DNA of 64,000 nt from Artemisia argyi (Eukaryota; Streptophyta; Magnoliopsida; Asterales; Asteraceae). Under the pieces are notes generated by a model, which searched no databases, had not been told where the DNA came from, and saw only the letters and a list, made by a program, of their open reading frames with translations. Below are positions 43,923 through 57,781 of the stretch, piece after piece (within the stretch, counting starts at the first letter, position 1; each line of letters opens with the position of its first letter). The stretch spans positions 10,479,897 through 10,543,896 of the forward strand of contig CM060684.1 of the NCBI GenBank assembly GCA_030686995.1, read 5' to 3'. Made by a program: the position numbers and the translations under genes.

Positions 43923-45330
43923 TGATGAGGCGAAAAATGATCCGTTTTTAGGGGGTCATTTAAGCCCGAATTCGAATTTATTTGATCAAATATTGCCCTA
44001 AATCATTCCTTTTGTGATTTTAGGTGTTTGGAGAGTGAATTCTGGAAAAGAAGCCATTTTGGACGTTTTTGGAGCATAAAAGTGAAGAAAACGGCAAAGT
44101 ACCAAATTTCCATGCTGAAGATACAAGGTGACGGCGTCAAGAGTAATATCTTGACGGCGTCAGACATGAAGATTAAAAGACCGTAGGTGGTGACGGCGTC
44201 AAACGCCTTCATGACGGCGTCAAAGTGGCAAGAATAAAATACCGTGGTCGGTGACGGCGTCACATAGGCCGTCATAAGTAGATCAAGGCCGTCCGAGGAA
44301 GTATATGGCGGCGAGGTGACGGCGTCACATGTAACTCTTGACGCCGTCAGCCTACTTTTCCTATATATAGTTTTCTAGTTTTTTCATTAAAGAGAGAGAA
44401 GTTTTGGTGAAACCCTAAAGACGATTTTGGTGTATCTTTTACAGGTTTTTCAAGGGTTCCAAACCCTTGAGACCTTGCATTGTAATTGAGATAAGTGTTC
44501 TTCCAATTCAATCAATATGTCTATGTGTTGGTTGTTTATATCTTGTTCTTGTCTCAATTCTACTATGCTAGGCTAGATCTCTTTTGTGTTTGCTTAGATC
44601 TAATGAAACCTAGATGTTGATTATGTGTTGATTACTTGTCTATTCTTGTTTTGGATGAATGATATTATATGTTAGGCTTAAGAAAACTGGCAGATCTCCA
44701 AATGGTAACATGCTTGAACGTCTTAAGAAACATGAACCGAGGCGTACTAGGTCTTTATTGGTTGTATTTAATGCATGAGCCACTGTTTACAATCCCTATA
44801 GTTGTGCTGGGTCATGGTGTAGGAGGAGATAAGAGCTCATAGAGTTGGGGAGTTATGTATGCCACCCCACGAATGGTATTAAGGAATACAATCCGTCATC
44901 CATACAAGTGTAACAAGTTATTAACGTGTAAAAGATATCTAGGGAGTAGTGAAGTCTAAGTAAACACAATTTCTCCAACCACTGCTCACAACCTTAGTAT
45001 AATTTAGTTTAATTTCATTTTTAGTATTTTATTTTAATTATATAATAGCTTTGGGTTAGTTGAATAGCAACTAATTCCGCCCACTCTTCCAAAACCAGAG
45101 ATTTTACTTGCTTTCATAAAAATATAAAAATACAAAAATAATCATCTCTCACCTTTAGAACTATTAATTAGGTTTTCTAATCCTAGCGACACTATTCCTA
45201 AGCTGAACGATCAATCCCCCGGTACTTGTCACTATACTATACTACAACGATCAGGTACACTGCCTGGTGGGGGTTGTAAGCTTCTCGAGATCCCTCGAGA
45301 GGTAAAGCAAGGTGCGATTCCCACGCATCA
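43923..45330 (+). mobile_element. 3' LTR of Athila/Tat-like element
   Basis: 1408 bp matching 25515-26922. It begins TGATGAGGCG and ends CACGCATCA, followed by TGGAA (45331-45335), the second copy of the target duplication. TGACGGCGTCA motifs start at 44129, 44152, 44191, 44212, 44252, 44317 and (reverse) 44339. Confidence 0.95.
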
Positions 45331-45513
45331 TGGAACATGATCATTGTCTCCCTGAACATCAACATTTTGATTCCTGTTGTTGCGGTTAGTAGTGTCCAGG
45401 TTATCAGGAGTAGGGGTCTCAATATTTCGAGTAGGACGGCGTCCTCGACGACCAGGGGTAGTCGTTGCAGGACCAGTTCTGGTAGCTCTAACAGGGTTTC
45501 GTCGTGGGGCCAT
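45331..45513 (-). pseudogene. Tekay/Del gag N-terminus, separated from the rest by 19.8 kb
   Basis: The ATG at 45513 gives MAPRRNPVRATRTGPATTTP, a short Arg/Pro/Thr-rich start typical of this gag. At the TGGAA target site it runs into the Athila-like element. The same frame resumes at 25514 on the other side of that element. Confidence 0.85.
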
Positions 45514-45872
45514 TGATCTGAAACATCATACAAGTTCGTGAGTCTCCGATAGAACTTATCATATGCTCAACAAGAATTATATCAACGAGGCCAAGTCATG
45601 GAAAGAATATCAACAGTACACCACAAGACATCAATAAGGCGAATAGGAACTCAATTTCCACAATATCCAAAAACCACATAATACCATTTAATAATAACCA
45701 TCAACCATACATTAAGGATCCAACATCGTTCCAACTACCGAAAAACACAAAAAGATAATAATCGTTCCAACAAGACGAGTAATCAACGAAAATACACCAA
45801 AATAGGATAACTAGCTTTTCCAACCGAACACTCCTCGGTTAGGAAAGCAACAAGATAACATATCTCAAACAT
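45514..45872 (-). other. Spacer between leader ORF and gag
   Basis: About 360 bp without a coding frame. It is part of the untranslated leader of the chromovirus. Confidence 0.6.
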
Positions 45873-46952
45873 CTAGCCACACTGCTGGCGGAGGCTCCTC
45901 AACTCATGCCTCAAGCCATCAAGATCTCTCCATAATGATCCTAACTCCACACTATGTGTGTCGCTGTCTCTCTTGAGTTCAACCACCTCCTTCTCCAGCT
46001 CGGCATTCCTTTGCCATAACTTGCGATCGGCCTCTCGAGCTGTAATAAAACCTCGATGTAAACTCTCAATCTACTCGTGAACCTCCATCAAAACTCTCCT
46101 CATCTCAGTCGTCCTACCCACAACCACAGTCATATCAACTCTCAAATCTGCTATAAACTCTCCTATAACCCTCTCAAGTCGATCAGATAATCGCGAGATC
46201 CTCTCGCCCTGTGCAGTAATCTGAGCCCACATCCTACCAATCGCACCTAACTCTGCATGCTCAGCAGAAACCTTAGAAGGTGCATCCGACTCAACGGGAC
46301 TACCAGGTGGCAACTCAAACAAAAGTGGATGATCAGGTGAAACAGGCTCAATCGGATGTATAGGTGAATCAGGCTCCTCAGCCTGGGCTGACGGCACTAA
46401 CAGATCATCATCATCAGGCATCTCCTCCTCCTGAGGGTCATCCTCCTCCTCAGGGTCATCATCACTCTGCTCAGCCTCCTGAGGGTCACCAGCCTCATCC
46501 TCACCCTCGTACTCCTCCTCCTCCTCATCGGAAGAGTACATCATCAATCGTCGTCTCCTAACAGGTGAACCATGTGGTGAAGGGGTAGGTGATCTAGGAT
46601 GATGACGCAATGATGCAGGTGGCGCCTCTGACAGAAGAGAGTGAGCATCTATCTGTAAAGGTGGTGAAGTAGGGCGTACCGACATACGTGCCGTAGCTCG
46701 GTGGGCAAAACGTGGAGCCACACGAGCCAAATCCTGATGAAGTGTAAGCTACCTCAATGTACCAGGGAGCCCTAGAGAAGATGAGGGTCCCTGCGTAGAT
46801 GCAGCAGGTGGTGCTGAAGTAGAACCTGTCGGTGTCACAGTAGCTGAATGCATGGCAACCTGGTAAGGGTCATCAGGAGCCATGGTGAACTGTGCTGGAA
46901 ATACCGGTGCAGTAAGAATATCCTCAACAACATCGGGCGTACGGGAGGCCAT
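45873..46952 (-). pseudogene. Leader ORF upstream of gag in the Tekay/Del element, about 360 codons, coiled coil
   Basis: From the ATG at 46952 (MASRTPDVVEDIL) one frame runs to a stop at 45873-45875, with TAG codons at 46749-46751 and 46071-46073. There is a Pro/Ser-rich start, an Arg-rich stretch (RVAPRFAHRATARMSVRP), a strongly acidic block (SSDEEEEEYEGEDEAGD ... EEEDDPQEEEMPDDDD) and a long amphipathic end (IGRMWAQITAQGERISRLSD ... LWQRNAELEKEVVELKRD ... LDGLRHELRSLR) that looks like a coiled coil. It lies between PBS and gag. Most chromoviruses have no ORF there. I recall similar leader proteins in Asteraceae elements but know no function. Confidence 0.65.
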
Positions 46953-47355
46953 AGTCTGTGACAACGGCGTATGGTAAGTGTAAGTGTTTCAAAACAACTA
47001 AACCGCGAACTCAAAATACCGTATCAAAAATCATCATATAATTCCCAATCATATATATCAAGAAAGATTTAAAATACCGCATTACAAAAATCATTCGTAA
47101 AACATTTAAGCCATATAATTCCTCAAAACGCATATAATTCCTCAAAACGCCATCTTATCACTAAATCAATAAACCTCAAAACCTCAAATCATCTCAAGAA
47201 TCCCATATCTAATAATCATCTCAATAATCTCATAATACCTCAATAATAATAATGATGCTTCGGCTTGGCGGGCTGGCGGGCAATGGTCGAGGATCGTTTT
47301 CTATAAAAATCGGTTATAGTTTAGGTGTCTATTTACCTAGTTCTCTATAACCTTG

Positions 47356-47367
47356 GCTCTGATACCA
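47356..47367 (-). promoter_or_regulatory. Primer binding site of Tekay/Del element (tRNA-iMet)
   Basis: The minus strand reads TGGTATCAGAGC, three bases from the LTR end. Confidence 0.95.
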
Positions 47368-47370
47368 ATC

Positions 47371-49075
47371 TGTAACACCCCCAAAATTTGATACAGCGGA
47401 AGACTCACAAGCTTTCGGGGTGCTACGGGGATTGGTATCCATTCAAAGTCATGAAAGAACGAGATAAAGTAAACATAAGAAAAACACAACCAAAACGGGT
47501 TTTAGAGTTTACATTTATCCCAAGAATTATCCAAAGTAAGGCCTAAAAGAAATAAACATAGGTCCACAAAAGTTATCAGAGTTTTAGAAAGATAGATCCA
47601 TAACCGGTGCCATTGCCAAGCCTCCAATCCCAAGCATCCATAGAGCATCACTTAATTACCTGAGAAAACGTGCTAAAAGTCAGCTTTCGCTGGTGAGATC
47701 ATAGGTTTAAATTCATAATTCGATATAGTGGACACGCAAAACGCTTGCTAGTTAGACTAGGCCTCAATCATCCAATCAAAATATCCAACCAAAATAATCC
47801 AACCAAAATAATCCAACCAAAACAATCCAACCAAATCAAATCAACCCTATAGGTGCACGCTATAGCTCAAATCAATCCAATCAATAGCTTACCTAGCTCA
47901 AGTCTAGGCCTCGCTCTATAACCAATCCAAAAGCTTACCTAGTTCGGGACTAGGCCTCGCGCAACAACTAAATCAATAGCTTACCTAGTTCGGGACTAGG
48001 CCTCGCTTAATCCTACCTAGTTCTATAAGCATAGCAAGTTTTGAAATAAATAAATAAAGCGATAATAGTCCACATAAAACATTTGCACGTTTCTCACCCC
48101 AAGTATTGAAAACAAAGTTCAAGAGAAAAAGTGGGGCTATGACTCACCTCAAGTCCAGAAAATCCTCAAAAGAAAACGATAGGAGAAAGACGTAAGCAAA
48201 CTCAAGCAACTCACGTAACGACAACTACAGACTCGGCACTTCCTAACAATATCAAACTCGTTCAGAAACCATTTCCTCAAAATCAAATATTCCCATTCCC
48301 GAACGTATTCCGTTTTACTTTCCAAAAATATCCATTTCTCGAATTAACTTCATATTAATTTGAAATTTGACGTTTGGTATCCATATGGGTGAAGGGTCGA
48401 CACAACTCAAACCAAAAAGCCACAACAAACAAGATAATAACCAACTATAGGTCTAATATTAGCCCAACATATTATTTAAATAATCATCGAAGCTTATCAA
48501 ATCCGTCGATTTGGTAATCTCCCATATTTATTTACGTAATATATCGTTCCAAAATTATACCCAACCTAAAGCACATAGCACAAAGAATTCTATTTGGTAT
48601 ATATCGTAGTCCTATAAATTCCCTATATATATCGTCGAATCGGACAAATTCCACGAGATACATAGTAATTTATTACCCTAAAACATATACCACAACCTAT
48701 GGACGTCGTGGGATACGATGCCCATTAATATACTCATTTTATATAATCAAATAACTCGATCTAATCCGTCGATTAAATAAGTCACTTGCTATAGAAAATG
48801 TTTATATTAATCGTCATATATCCGTGACAACACAAAAGTCACAATATAAAGTCCACTTGGACTTTAAATAACCACAACTCGTATAACTCGATGAGTTTCT
48901 AAATTTATAAAAATCACGTTTTTAATTATTATTTACCCGACTTATTATTTCGCCGTTATTTGTAGTTATTATTTATAACAATAGTCTGACATTTATTACA
49001 CTATTTGCATAGTATAATAACTATCGTTATATTATTATAACGTTTACTCGTGATCGTTTTATTATTAATATACGC

Positions 49076-49130
<55 letters not shown>

Positions 49131-50364
49131 TTTATCACGTCTATATACGTATATAAACGATTATATTCTCAATAATATTATTACGAGTATTATTTTTAAT
49201 ATTTGACTTTTGAATATTTATCGAGTCATAGGATTTGGTCACATGTCCGAGTCATGACTCTCGGCTCATAGTCCAAGTCCAATATAAGAACCAAGTCAAA
49301 ATAAATATATCATCTCCGTCCAACTCAATCCCATATCCACGTGCTACAACAAAAGGGTCCGACTACGGCACCCAACTAACCTATCTCCGTCATCTAATGA
49401 CCGTCTCACAGTCGGTCCCCAAGTAACCACACTCGACAACACATCTCCAATATATCTCGTAACCCAAAAATGCCACTCAAGATCAAAATAATATATCCAA
49501 TAAGTATCCATGGTCAAAAACCACGACCACGACAACAACAAAAATAATAATCCGACAAGTAACAACATATCCGAAAACAAAACAAATTACGGGTTGAGTT
49601 ACCAAGTCAACCCGGGTCAATATACACCCGAAACAAGATACGGGAGTCCCACCCGAGACCAATAGGTCTCGGCTAAATCTATCGAGCCACACCGAACCAA
49701 ACAGCCCACTATGGGGTGTCGGCCGAGAACCAAACGACCACTAGGTCGACCAAACATCACAAGCAAGCACCAAAATAATCAAGAATCATCAAATGGCCAA
49801 AGATGGCACATCCAAGACCCAAGCCGAGAGCCAAAGCTCTCGGTTAGCCTCGACCCATCAAGAATAATCATAAACCCGGATACCAAACATTTTCTTTAAT
49901 TCATTTCATTCAAAACCCATAAAAATCTTTCGTTATTAACCATGAACACCCGAAAAGAACCAAACCCGTGACCCTAGGTCACGGTTCGAACCAAAACACG
50001 AGCCAAGCTCGACCTACCTTCGATTCCCAAGACTAACTCGAATGGATCTTCAAAAACCAAGACAAGAAATGACGATTTTGTGGTGATAACGTGGTGATTT
50101 TAATTCGAAAAAGGTGTTAGAGTGGTCCAAATCGCGCGTGGTTTGCACCAAAAGATAGATCGGAAGAAGATGGTTAAGGTGTTGGTGTTAGATTTGATGA
50201 GATGGTGGCGGTGGTGGTGCGATTTGGGTGATTAGGGGGCGGTGATGGTTGATATTGTGAGAAGAGAGAGAGAGAGTGAATATTGGTGATGAGGGTGTTG
50301 TGTTTGCTTTTGACCGGATCCACAAGGACGATGCAATTTACTCTTATTAAAAAAAACAAACCTT

Positions 50365-50424
<60 letters not shown>

Positions 50425-50809
50425 GTGAGAGGTGTGGTGGATTAAGTAGCCCGGTGTAAATACACGGCCAAACCCGAAACCTTAAATAACCAAACAACTT
50501 TCTCAAACCGAACCCGTTCCAAAAATAATAATATCCGAACCAATATTAAAAATATAATTAAAATTTGTTAGGTTAACCTAGTGCCGGAGTCAATGTAGTG
50601 CCAAAGTAACAACCTCAAAATAAATCATCACGAACGAATCAAACCAAACCATAAATAAATAATAAATCCTCATAATTAACATACGATCAAAAACACGTTC
50701 CAATGTTCATAAAACATCTCGTCCAATAAACTTTGCAAAAATTCTAAAATTATAATTTTTAATGTAATGCGGGTTTTAAAAACGGCTCCCTATTTTGCCA
50801 GTTGACACA
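47371..50809 (-). mobile_element. 5' LTR of the Tekay/Del chromovirus (about 3.4 kb)
   Basis: Plus-strand start TGTAACACCCCC next to the PBS. It matches the left LTR from 47602 onwards. The outer end is shared with the left copy up to CCAGTTG (50804); the next bases differ (ACACA against TTACA), so the end is at 50809 or the copy is broken at about 50804. Contains (TA)n at 49079-49127 and (ATT)n at 50366-50424. Confidence 0.9.
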
Positions 50810-50992
50810 ACCGTGTTATGGTCATTGGTTAGAGACGGATTTTAATTTTTGGTCTCTAATAAAATTAGTGACGGAGCTATAGTGACGAAAAGTGACCACC
50901 CTGGATTTGGTCACTAAACAGTGTTAGTGACCGATTTTATACTGATAGTGACCATATTCGTTTTGTCACCAAATCCAGTTTTTCTTGTAGTG
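50810..50992 (-). mobile_element. CACTA-type DNA transposon end fragment
   Basis: The minus strand starts CACTACAAGAAAAA at 50992, the usual plant CACTA terminus. It is followed by many GTCAC / GTGAC words (TTAGTGACC, TAGTGACGG), the subterminal repeats expected in this superfamily. The fragment ends at the chromovirus LTR, so its other end is missing. No transposase. Confidence 0.75.
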
Positions 50993-51874
50993 TATTTTGG
51001 AGGAGACAAATTTTTAAAGTTGGTTTTGCGTTATAGTAAAGAGTGGAGACACCCGCGCATTGCCGCGGCTTGTTGGCTTTAAATATGGCAAAAGTATAGG
51101 TAATCAGTAATAGTTATAGTTATTTGTGTGGTAATGTGCAATGATCGAAACAACATTTAAATTATAACTAGGATCCTCTTAATACAGTTTAAATGTTTCA
51201 CTTTCGCTCTTTCATTTTTGAGACTTTTTGTATATCAACGAAATTTTTTAATAATTCATGTATAACTGTGGGATCATTTGTGCATAAAATTATTGTTGAA
51301 AAAATCTGGTTAACAGATTCAATAAGAGTCCAGTATTGAAGTCATAAATCGTAATCATCACATACAAAGAATCTCTTGCTTTTCATAAAAATCAAAGACA
51401 AAAATGCTCATCATGAACTACGCAACACGCTAATTGAGCATCATAGGAACAACACAAATTTCGAATATCTTACTAGCTGTCGAGAAAGATCAAGAACAAA
51501 ACCACACTGACTGAACTCCTATATCAAAAATTAAATGTTCACTGAACAACTAAAATAAGGTTTGTGTCGTTGCGCTTCAAAATATCACAAGCGTGAATTT
51601 GCTTTTGCCCATGATACTATACTAGCATTAAATTCTAGTAAAGAGTGGTTATCGTTGAAATAATTGTCATACAACGCTCGTACGCTCGTTTCCATGGAGT
51701 GGTTGTATAAGTTAAATGATGGGTCTCACTACTAGGGGTGGCAATTGTCGACACTACACGATAAACGACATGAACCCGACACGAAGTTAAACAAGTTTGG
51801 GTTAAGGATAAACAAGTTTGGGTAAAAAACAGTTTAACCCGTCTAACATGCCTTTTTATGTTGGATGTAGATTA
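50993..51874. other. Intergenic DNA with a possible hAT end
   Basis: No gene seen. 51055-51074 is a GC-rich palindrome-like patch (CCCGCGCATTGCCGCGGC). At 51733-51744 TAGGGGTGGCAA resembles the terminus of plant hAT elements, followed by CGACAC / CACGA-rich sequence. The other terminus was not found. Confidence 0.4.
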
Positions 51875-52655
51875 TGTTAGAATTTTAATATCATGAAAAT
51901 CATATAAATCAAAGTATATACGTATGCGGAAGCTATGGATCAAGTATAATATAATTATTAACAAAAATATAAATAGGATCGTACCGTATGCAATCTTGAA
52001 TTCTTGAACAATTGAAGAACCCTAATTAAGGTTTATGCAAATCGACCTTTGAACAAGTTAAATAGGCAACCACTAAAAATCCAAAGTAGAATTTCTCGAC
52101 GTTTATGTACGCGCGTATTGTTAGCGATTCAATTAGAATGCTAGTTCAAGTCACAAATAAAGCATACAACAAACAAGGTTTAGCTTTAATAAAATAAATA
52201 TGATCGAATCCATTTATTTCCTGTTGATCGAACCTAATACAAGAATATGGAAAAAGAAGAATACATGCATGCACATGCGAATGGTATGCACGCATGTTGA
52301 TCATATACATACATTATTAATATGATAATAAATTCGATCCATTAGTCAGACACATAGATGCCATACGAATTGTTTAAGCAAAAGGGTTTGTTGACACTTT
52401 TTTTTTGTGTTAGTCGAAATCACAAGAATGAAACTAAATGGTGTATTTATATAGCTTTTAATCTTGTTCAACAAGCCATTGCTAGCACCTCCTTAAGTTT
52501 CAAAACTTGACACTCAACCCCCTCCTTTTTTCTTATTCGACCATATAAATATTTTCTGACTTAATATAATTAAATCTCATACGCAACGCATGCAACCCCA
52601 TAGGCTCATGTTCAAATCCGGTCATACGTATATTAAATATATCCACAAACTAACA
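51875..52655 (-). mobile_element. LTR (3' side) of a truncated copia element
   Basis: The ends are TGTTAG and CTAACA, 781 bp apart. On the minus strand the LTR is preceded by AAGTGGGAGC (52668-52656), a proper polypurine tract, which orients it. No partner LTR or pol is left. Confidence 0.65.
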
Positions 52656-53318
52656 GCTCCCACTTGGAGATATCTTAATATAGGTAATGACATTGTCTAG
52701 CGTCTAGCAACACGTCAATGCCCCCAGAACGACCCTGAGTGTGGTTTCCTGGAAAAACCTTTTAATGATTCATCATTATACTTATTATTATCCTTTTGTT
52801 TCTAATACCATGTTAATAAAGATATGGATCTTAGTTATTCTTTAATTAACAATTCTGTTTTTCGTTGTTTATGATTGATCAAGATTACCAAAACATCTGA
52901 ACGTATTTCAGATAGACTTTGGGCGTGCGCACGCAAACATCTTGTCAACCCTACGAGGGGCATAGCAGTATTAGACTTCAAAACAAATTTGAAGGAACAA
53001 ATTCTTTCTTGACTACAAGAATAACCCATGAACTTTGCAACACTTCTGAAAACAATCCTTATGACTACCAGTTACGGATAGCGGTAAATTGCTTCACAGA
53101 AATGCGCTACATCCATGACGCTTATCTGGTATCTCAAGTATGAGGATAACAAATTAATGATTTACTCACTGACAAGATCCATAAAGTGAAATCATGTAGT
53201 TGGGATAAGTCTTATATTCAATTCATTGAATATCATGTGAAATTGGTATGTCAACGCATCAATATACTTTCAAATATATTCTAACCAATACTCAGATTTA
53301 TCTTAGTTCAATGATATT
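52656..53318 (-). other. Remnant internal sequence of the truncated copia element
   Basis: Non-coding by eye. It begins with the polypurine tract and is cut at about 53318, where a different LTR starts. No protein motif recognised. Confidence 0.4.
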
Positions 53319-54035
53319 CCCAAGCCAAAGTGGTCTTATTTATAGTAAAAATCAAGCCTTAGCCTCCAAGCATAAAACTTGGGCACTAAGTGTCATAAAA
53401 TGCCAGGTTTAGGAGTTATTATGGAGACATGATCGGACTTGGGGCTTAATGGCACTTAATTATGTATTAAAAATGACTTGGGGAGGTCAGCAAGCATCCA
53501 ACCGATCCGGATGGATGAAAAAGTTAGTTCCATCCGAATCGGTTGCGGGCTCCTACCGATTGGATGGATGAGTCTGGCAGAAAATGATAAACATGAAAGT
53601 TGTAGCACTTCTCTTAGATTTCCGTGGCCGCTTGAATCAACTAAATCGGAGTTCGTATGCTCAACTTATGGCCAAAATGGTGAAGGTGTGTCGGGAACAA
53701 CGAGTCTTCCAATAATTCTTCGTTTTAGCTTCTTTCCTTCATTTCACTTCTCGTTTTCCTTCTTGTGCTTTATTCTTGAGTCTTTGGAGTGACAACTTCA
53801 TGACTTTATCTTCTCGAATATACTCCAAGAGACTTTCATTTGTCGGGAATTCCTCCGTACATTCATAAATCTTCGTTTTTGTTCATTTCTTCGTCTTTTT
53901 CTTGGTTTTTTTCGTCATGAACCTAAAATAGAGAATATACTTCATTAAGTACCATAAGTTCATAAAAGTGACCAAAATAGATGCATAAAATCTACAATAA
54001 CGCTCCTAAAAACATGTTAATTTTGAGCGTTATCA
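53319..54035 (-). mobile_element. 3' LTR fragment (U3 only) of a Tat/Athila-like derivative
   Basis: Matches 58524-59258 at about 95-97% by eye. On the minus strand it starts TGATAACGC right after AAGTGTGGGGGATT, the lineage's polypurine tract (54036-54050). It breaks off about 17 bp beyond its TATA box (53336-53344), so the transcribed part of the LTR is gone. A 19-20 bp deletion between two CCGATC words is visible near 53497. Confidence 0.85.
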
Positions 54036-54078
54036 AATCCCCCACACTTAAACTTTGCTTGCCCTCAAGCAAATCTAG

Positions 54079-54079
<1 letters not shown>

Positions 54080-54123
<44 letters not shown>
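54080..54123 (+). repeat. Poly-A tract (about 44 A)
   Basis: A long uninterrupted A run near the 3' LTR. On the element's own strand it is poly-T. Confidence 0.9.
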
Positions 54124-54127
<4 letters not shown>

Positions 54128-57100
54128 ACATAGTGCACAAGAATGTTTAGAAAAATGTGATGTAAATCTACCAAGCACAAGTACAAGATACGATTCGTCG
54201 TTTTAAGCTTTAATGGTGAAAAATTCGAGATGTTTGACAATACCCAATGATTTTCTTGCTTGATTAACATTTCTAAACACCTCACGAAAAAGGAATCAAA
54301 TATAATTCACTCAACACTCATTTTATTTGTGGTGGTGGAGTATATATAAGAGAAATCACACTCATTGCTCAGTTATGATCCGTTTATTACCATAGGCTTG
54401 TACAAGAAACAAAACTCCATCGACGAGGCGTAAGCACCAAGTGTAAACATCTAAAGAGGTCTTTTATTTGGGTTTAGGCTTAAAGGGGTATAAAAGACTT
54501 TTGTACCATTATCTCATGCAAAGCGTAGTAGATCGGTGGCGCGAATTCTTACATTACTAAATAACGGATGGTCACTAAGGACAACTTTAGATCGCTGGCG
54601 CATCATCTAGCTCCTTAAGAAATCGGATGGTCACTACATGTCATACACTTGATAATTTTACAAAGCCATAAAGGTAGGGATAAGACATGGGATAAATTTT
54701 ATGAAATTGGTTTTAAAAGAAAAATAAAGTCAAGTCTAAGTCCCATTGTTGCTAATTACGAACAAATCACAAATCCCATAAATGATAATAGTTACAATCT
54801 TTCTCCTCTTCGAACTTTCACATGTCGATACATCGATTCACCATAAAAATATTCTTCATACTTAGCACATTGACTAACAACATATCACATAACTTTCTTT
54901 CTACATCTCCATACATAATACAACACATTGGCTATAATTGTCACCTTATAGTTGCGATGACTTATTCTTTTTTTTTTCTTTTTTCTTTTTTTTTTCATAC
55001 ATTTCTCCTTCATATAACATATCTCCCCCACACTTCGCATAAGCATCACCACAAAAAATACAAATAAGAAAGACGTCTCCTTCATCTTTGTTGGAATGGC
55101 ACACACGAATGACAAAGTGTGACTAACTAATAATCATAAAAAACAATCCAACAACCATGTAACTAGCAACCCACCATTTAGACTCTGACAAAGGGTTAGG
55201 CTAAGATTTAAAGTGTAAAATATTTTTGTATTTTTCTGGATGTAACAAAAGAAATGGGATGGCTCCGAGGGTTAAACTAGGGGTATCTAGCATTAAAGAT
55301 AAACGCTAACAAATGGGTTCCAAATACGAGGGTAACTAACCGATGTGGTTAGCAAAAATTATTTTGTAAACGGATGGTCATTTGGTTTTATTCCTAAGGT
55401 GCCTTTTTATCACACGAATACACTTATATCATATGAATGCGATCTTACTGCGGTCTGGTAATGATTTACAAGTACAAGTTCTATAATAAATAAAATCACC
55501 GGCACACTCATAGTAAAAGGTTCAAGCATAAAAGATGTATGCTATGTATGAAATAGGCTTAAATCCTCACAATTTAGTGAAAAGGGTTATAATATGCGCT
55601 CGCAAATGTTATCGATCCTAGAATGGATTGCAATATTAATCGGGACACATCTCAAATTTTTCAAAATTACATATTTCACTAGTGGATTGATCCAGTTATT
55701 CTAATATATTTTCCTAAAAGCGTGAAAACAACTAGATCATAATGGCAAACAAGTATACATAAACTTTTTATTAGCCCAAAAATTATAAGTTAAAAATGAG
55801 TTTCGTTTTCCACTATTTTACTTTCCCCCACACTTAAGTTAAGCATTGTACTAAATGTGAATAATAAATTTCAAAGCATGTGAAATAGGGAAAAATAAAT
55901 AAATAGATATTCCAAGAGAAACGAAACTTTCCGGGCCGTAGAAATCGCGATCGAACTCCAAATGATAAGATGCTAAGCATGTGAGATCAATCGATTTCGC
56001 TTCCAACAAAACATCAACACACCAAGTACAATGTCACCAATAATCCAATATTCAAGAGCTTATTAAATTTGCAAAAACAAACTAAACTACAAAAATGCGT
56101 AAAATCCTAAAACTCACTTTCGTAGGTATCACGATTGCATTTAGCATATGCAACAAGCCTTTTAAACCCCTCGGTGGCCCGAGTGGACGAGTGAAGTCTC
56201 GTGAGGGTTTCCAGTTAACATACCCACAAAGTTCAAAACTTTTTTTTATTTATTTTTTTTTAAATGTACTTATTTATTTACAACGTACTAAAATTAAAAA
56301 TAGCAAAACACGAGTTTAAGTAGAATAAAAGACATGATACTCTTGCAAAAACCAAAAGACATTTAAACTTAAACGATCTAAACACAAACACATAGACACA
56401 AAATACGAAAAATGAAAATATTTAAACATAACATTAAACATGACATGTGAATAAGAAAACAAGCAATATTAGCACTCACTAAACATAAGCTAACAAGTTC
56501 AAACACTAAAAACACTAAAACAACTCAATATAAAAAATCATAAAAAATTTACCGTGGCATCCATCCGATCGGTTGGAAATTAACAAAAGTTTACCGAGAG
56601 CTCCAACCGATCGGATAGAAATCCATCCGATTCTGTTGGACCAAAAGTTTCAAAACTCCTTTTTATTTTTTATTTTTTATAAACTTTTACTTAAAACTTT
56701 TTATTGATAAATAAAAGAAGAACGCATAATATAACAAACACACCAATAAACACAAGTAAATAAAACACATAAACACTAGAAAAACATAAATAATAAAAAA
56801 AACCACTTAAAACAAAAATAAACATGAACACATAAAAGCACGATCGAAGAAAATCTCAATCACATAGACGCAAGCAAACACAATTAGTCACGTAACACAA
56901 ATCAAACAAAACAATCTCGAACAAGAAAGGCTTATTCCAAATTAATATGAAACTAATCTACACAAAAATAACACGAACTAAAAGAAACACAAAAATATGC
57001 AAGAGATCACATAACTTATAAAACTCAAACTGGTCATTTTGGTGGGTTTTTTCAAAAATACTTTCAAGAACACTTAAAACATATACTTGTATGTAATTCC

Positions 57101-57781
57101 TTGATCAATTATGTGGAGAATTCGTATTAAGTTTGGTGTAAACTTGTTATGATGCACAACTAAAAATGAGTAGTTATTCAATCAATGATGTATATCATGT
57201 TTAACCACTACTAAGAATACAATCACCTAATTTACTCCTTTCGGCCTTATCTAATTAGGATGACAATTCAATTAACACATTGTTGTTTTGAAAATAAATT
57301 ATTTTCTTATGAATTCCTACGAATCCTTTCGGTCCTTTTTTCGTGATGAAATCTTCTCAAATCCATTTTAATAAGTAAATAAGATGTTTGTCAAGCATCA
57401 TATCCCATACTAATTCGTGCACTAATGTTTTGGAATAAAAACATGTAGAAACTCCTTTCGGACATATTTTTCCCAAGAATGTTTTTACCGACAAATTAAG
57501 CAAGAAAAGATGTTATTTCAACAAACTCATAAAATAGATATGTTTTCATGCATCACCTTTTTAATGAAAATAATACTCCATAACCAATTACATCATACAC
57601 ACAAGTATATCACAGATTACTCCATAACAATCATATCAAAACACAAGTAACAATCAAACACCTAAGAACAAAAACCAAAACCCCAACAACGGCGCCAAAA
57701 TTCTATTGCGGCATTGCCGAAATTATGATTAAACAAGCAAACAATTCAACAAACAAACAAACAAAAGAATACAAACACAAG

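Noticed and set aside
46364..46561. Plus-strand Pro/His-rich frame
   Set aside because: Shadow of the minus-strand leader ORF of the chromovirus.
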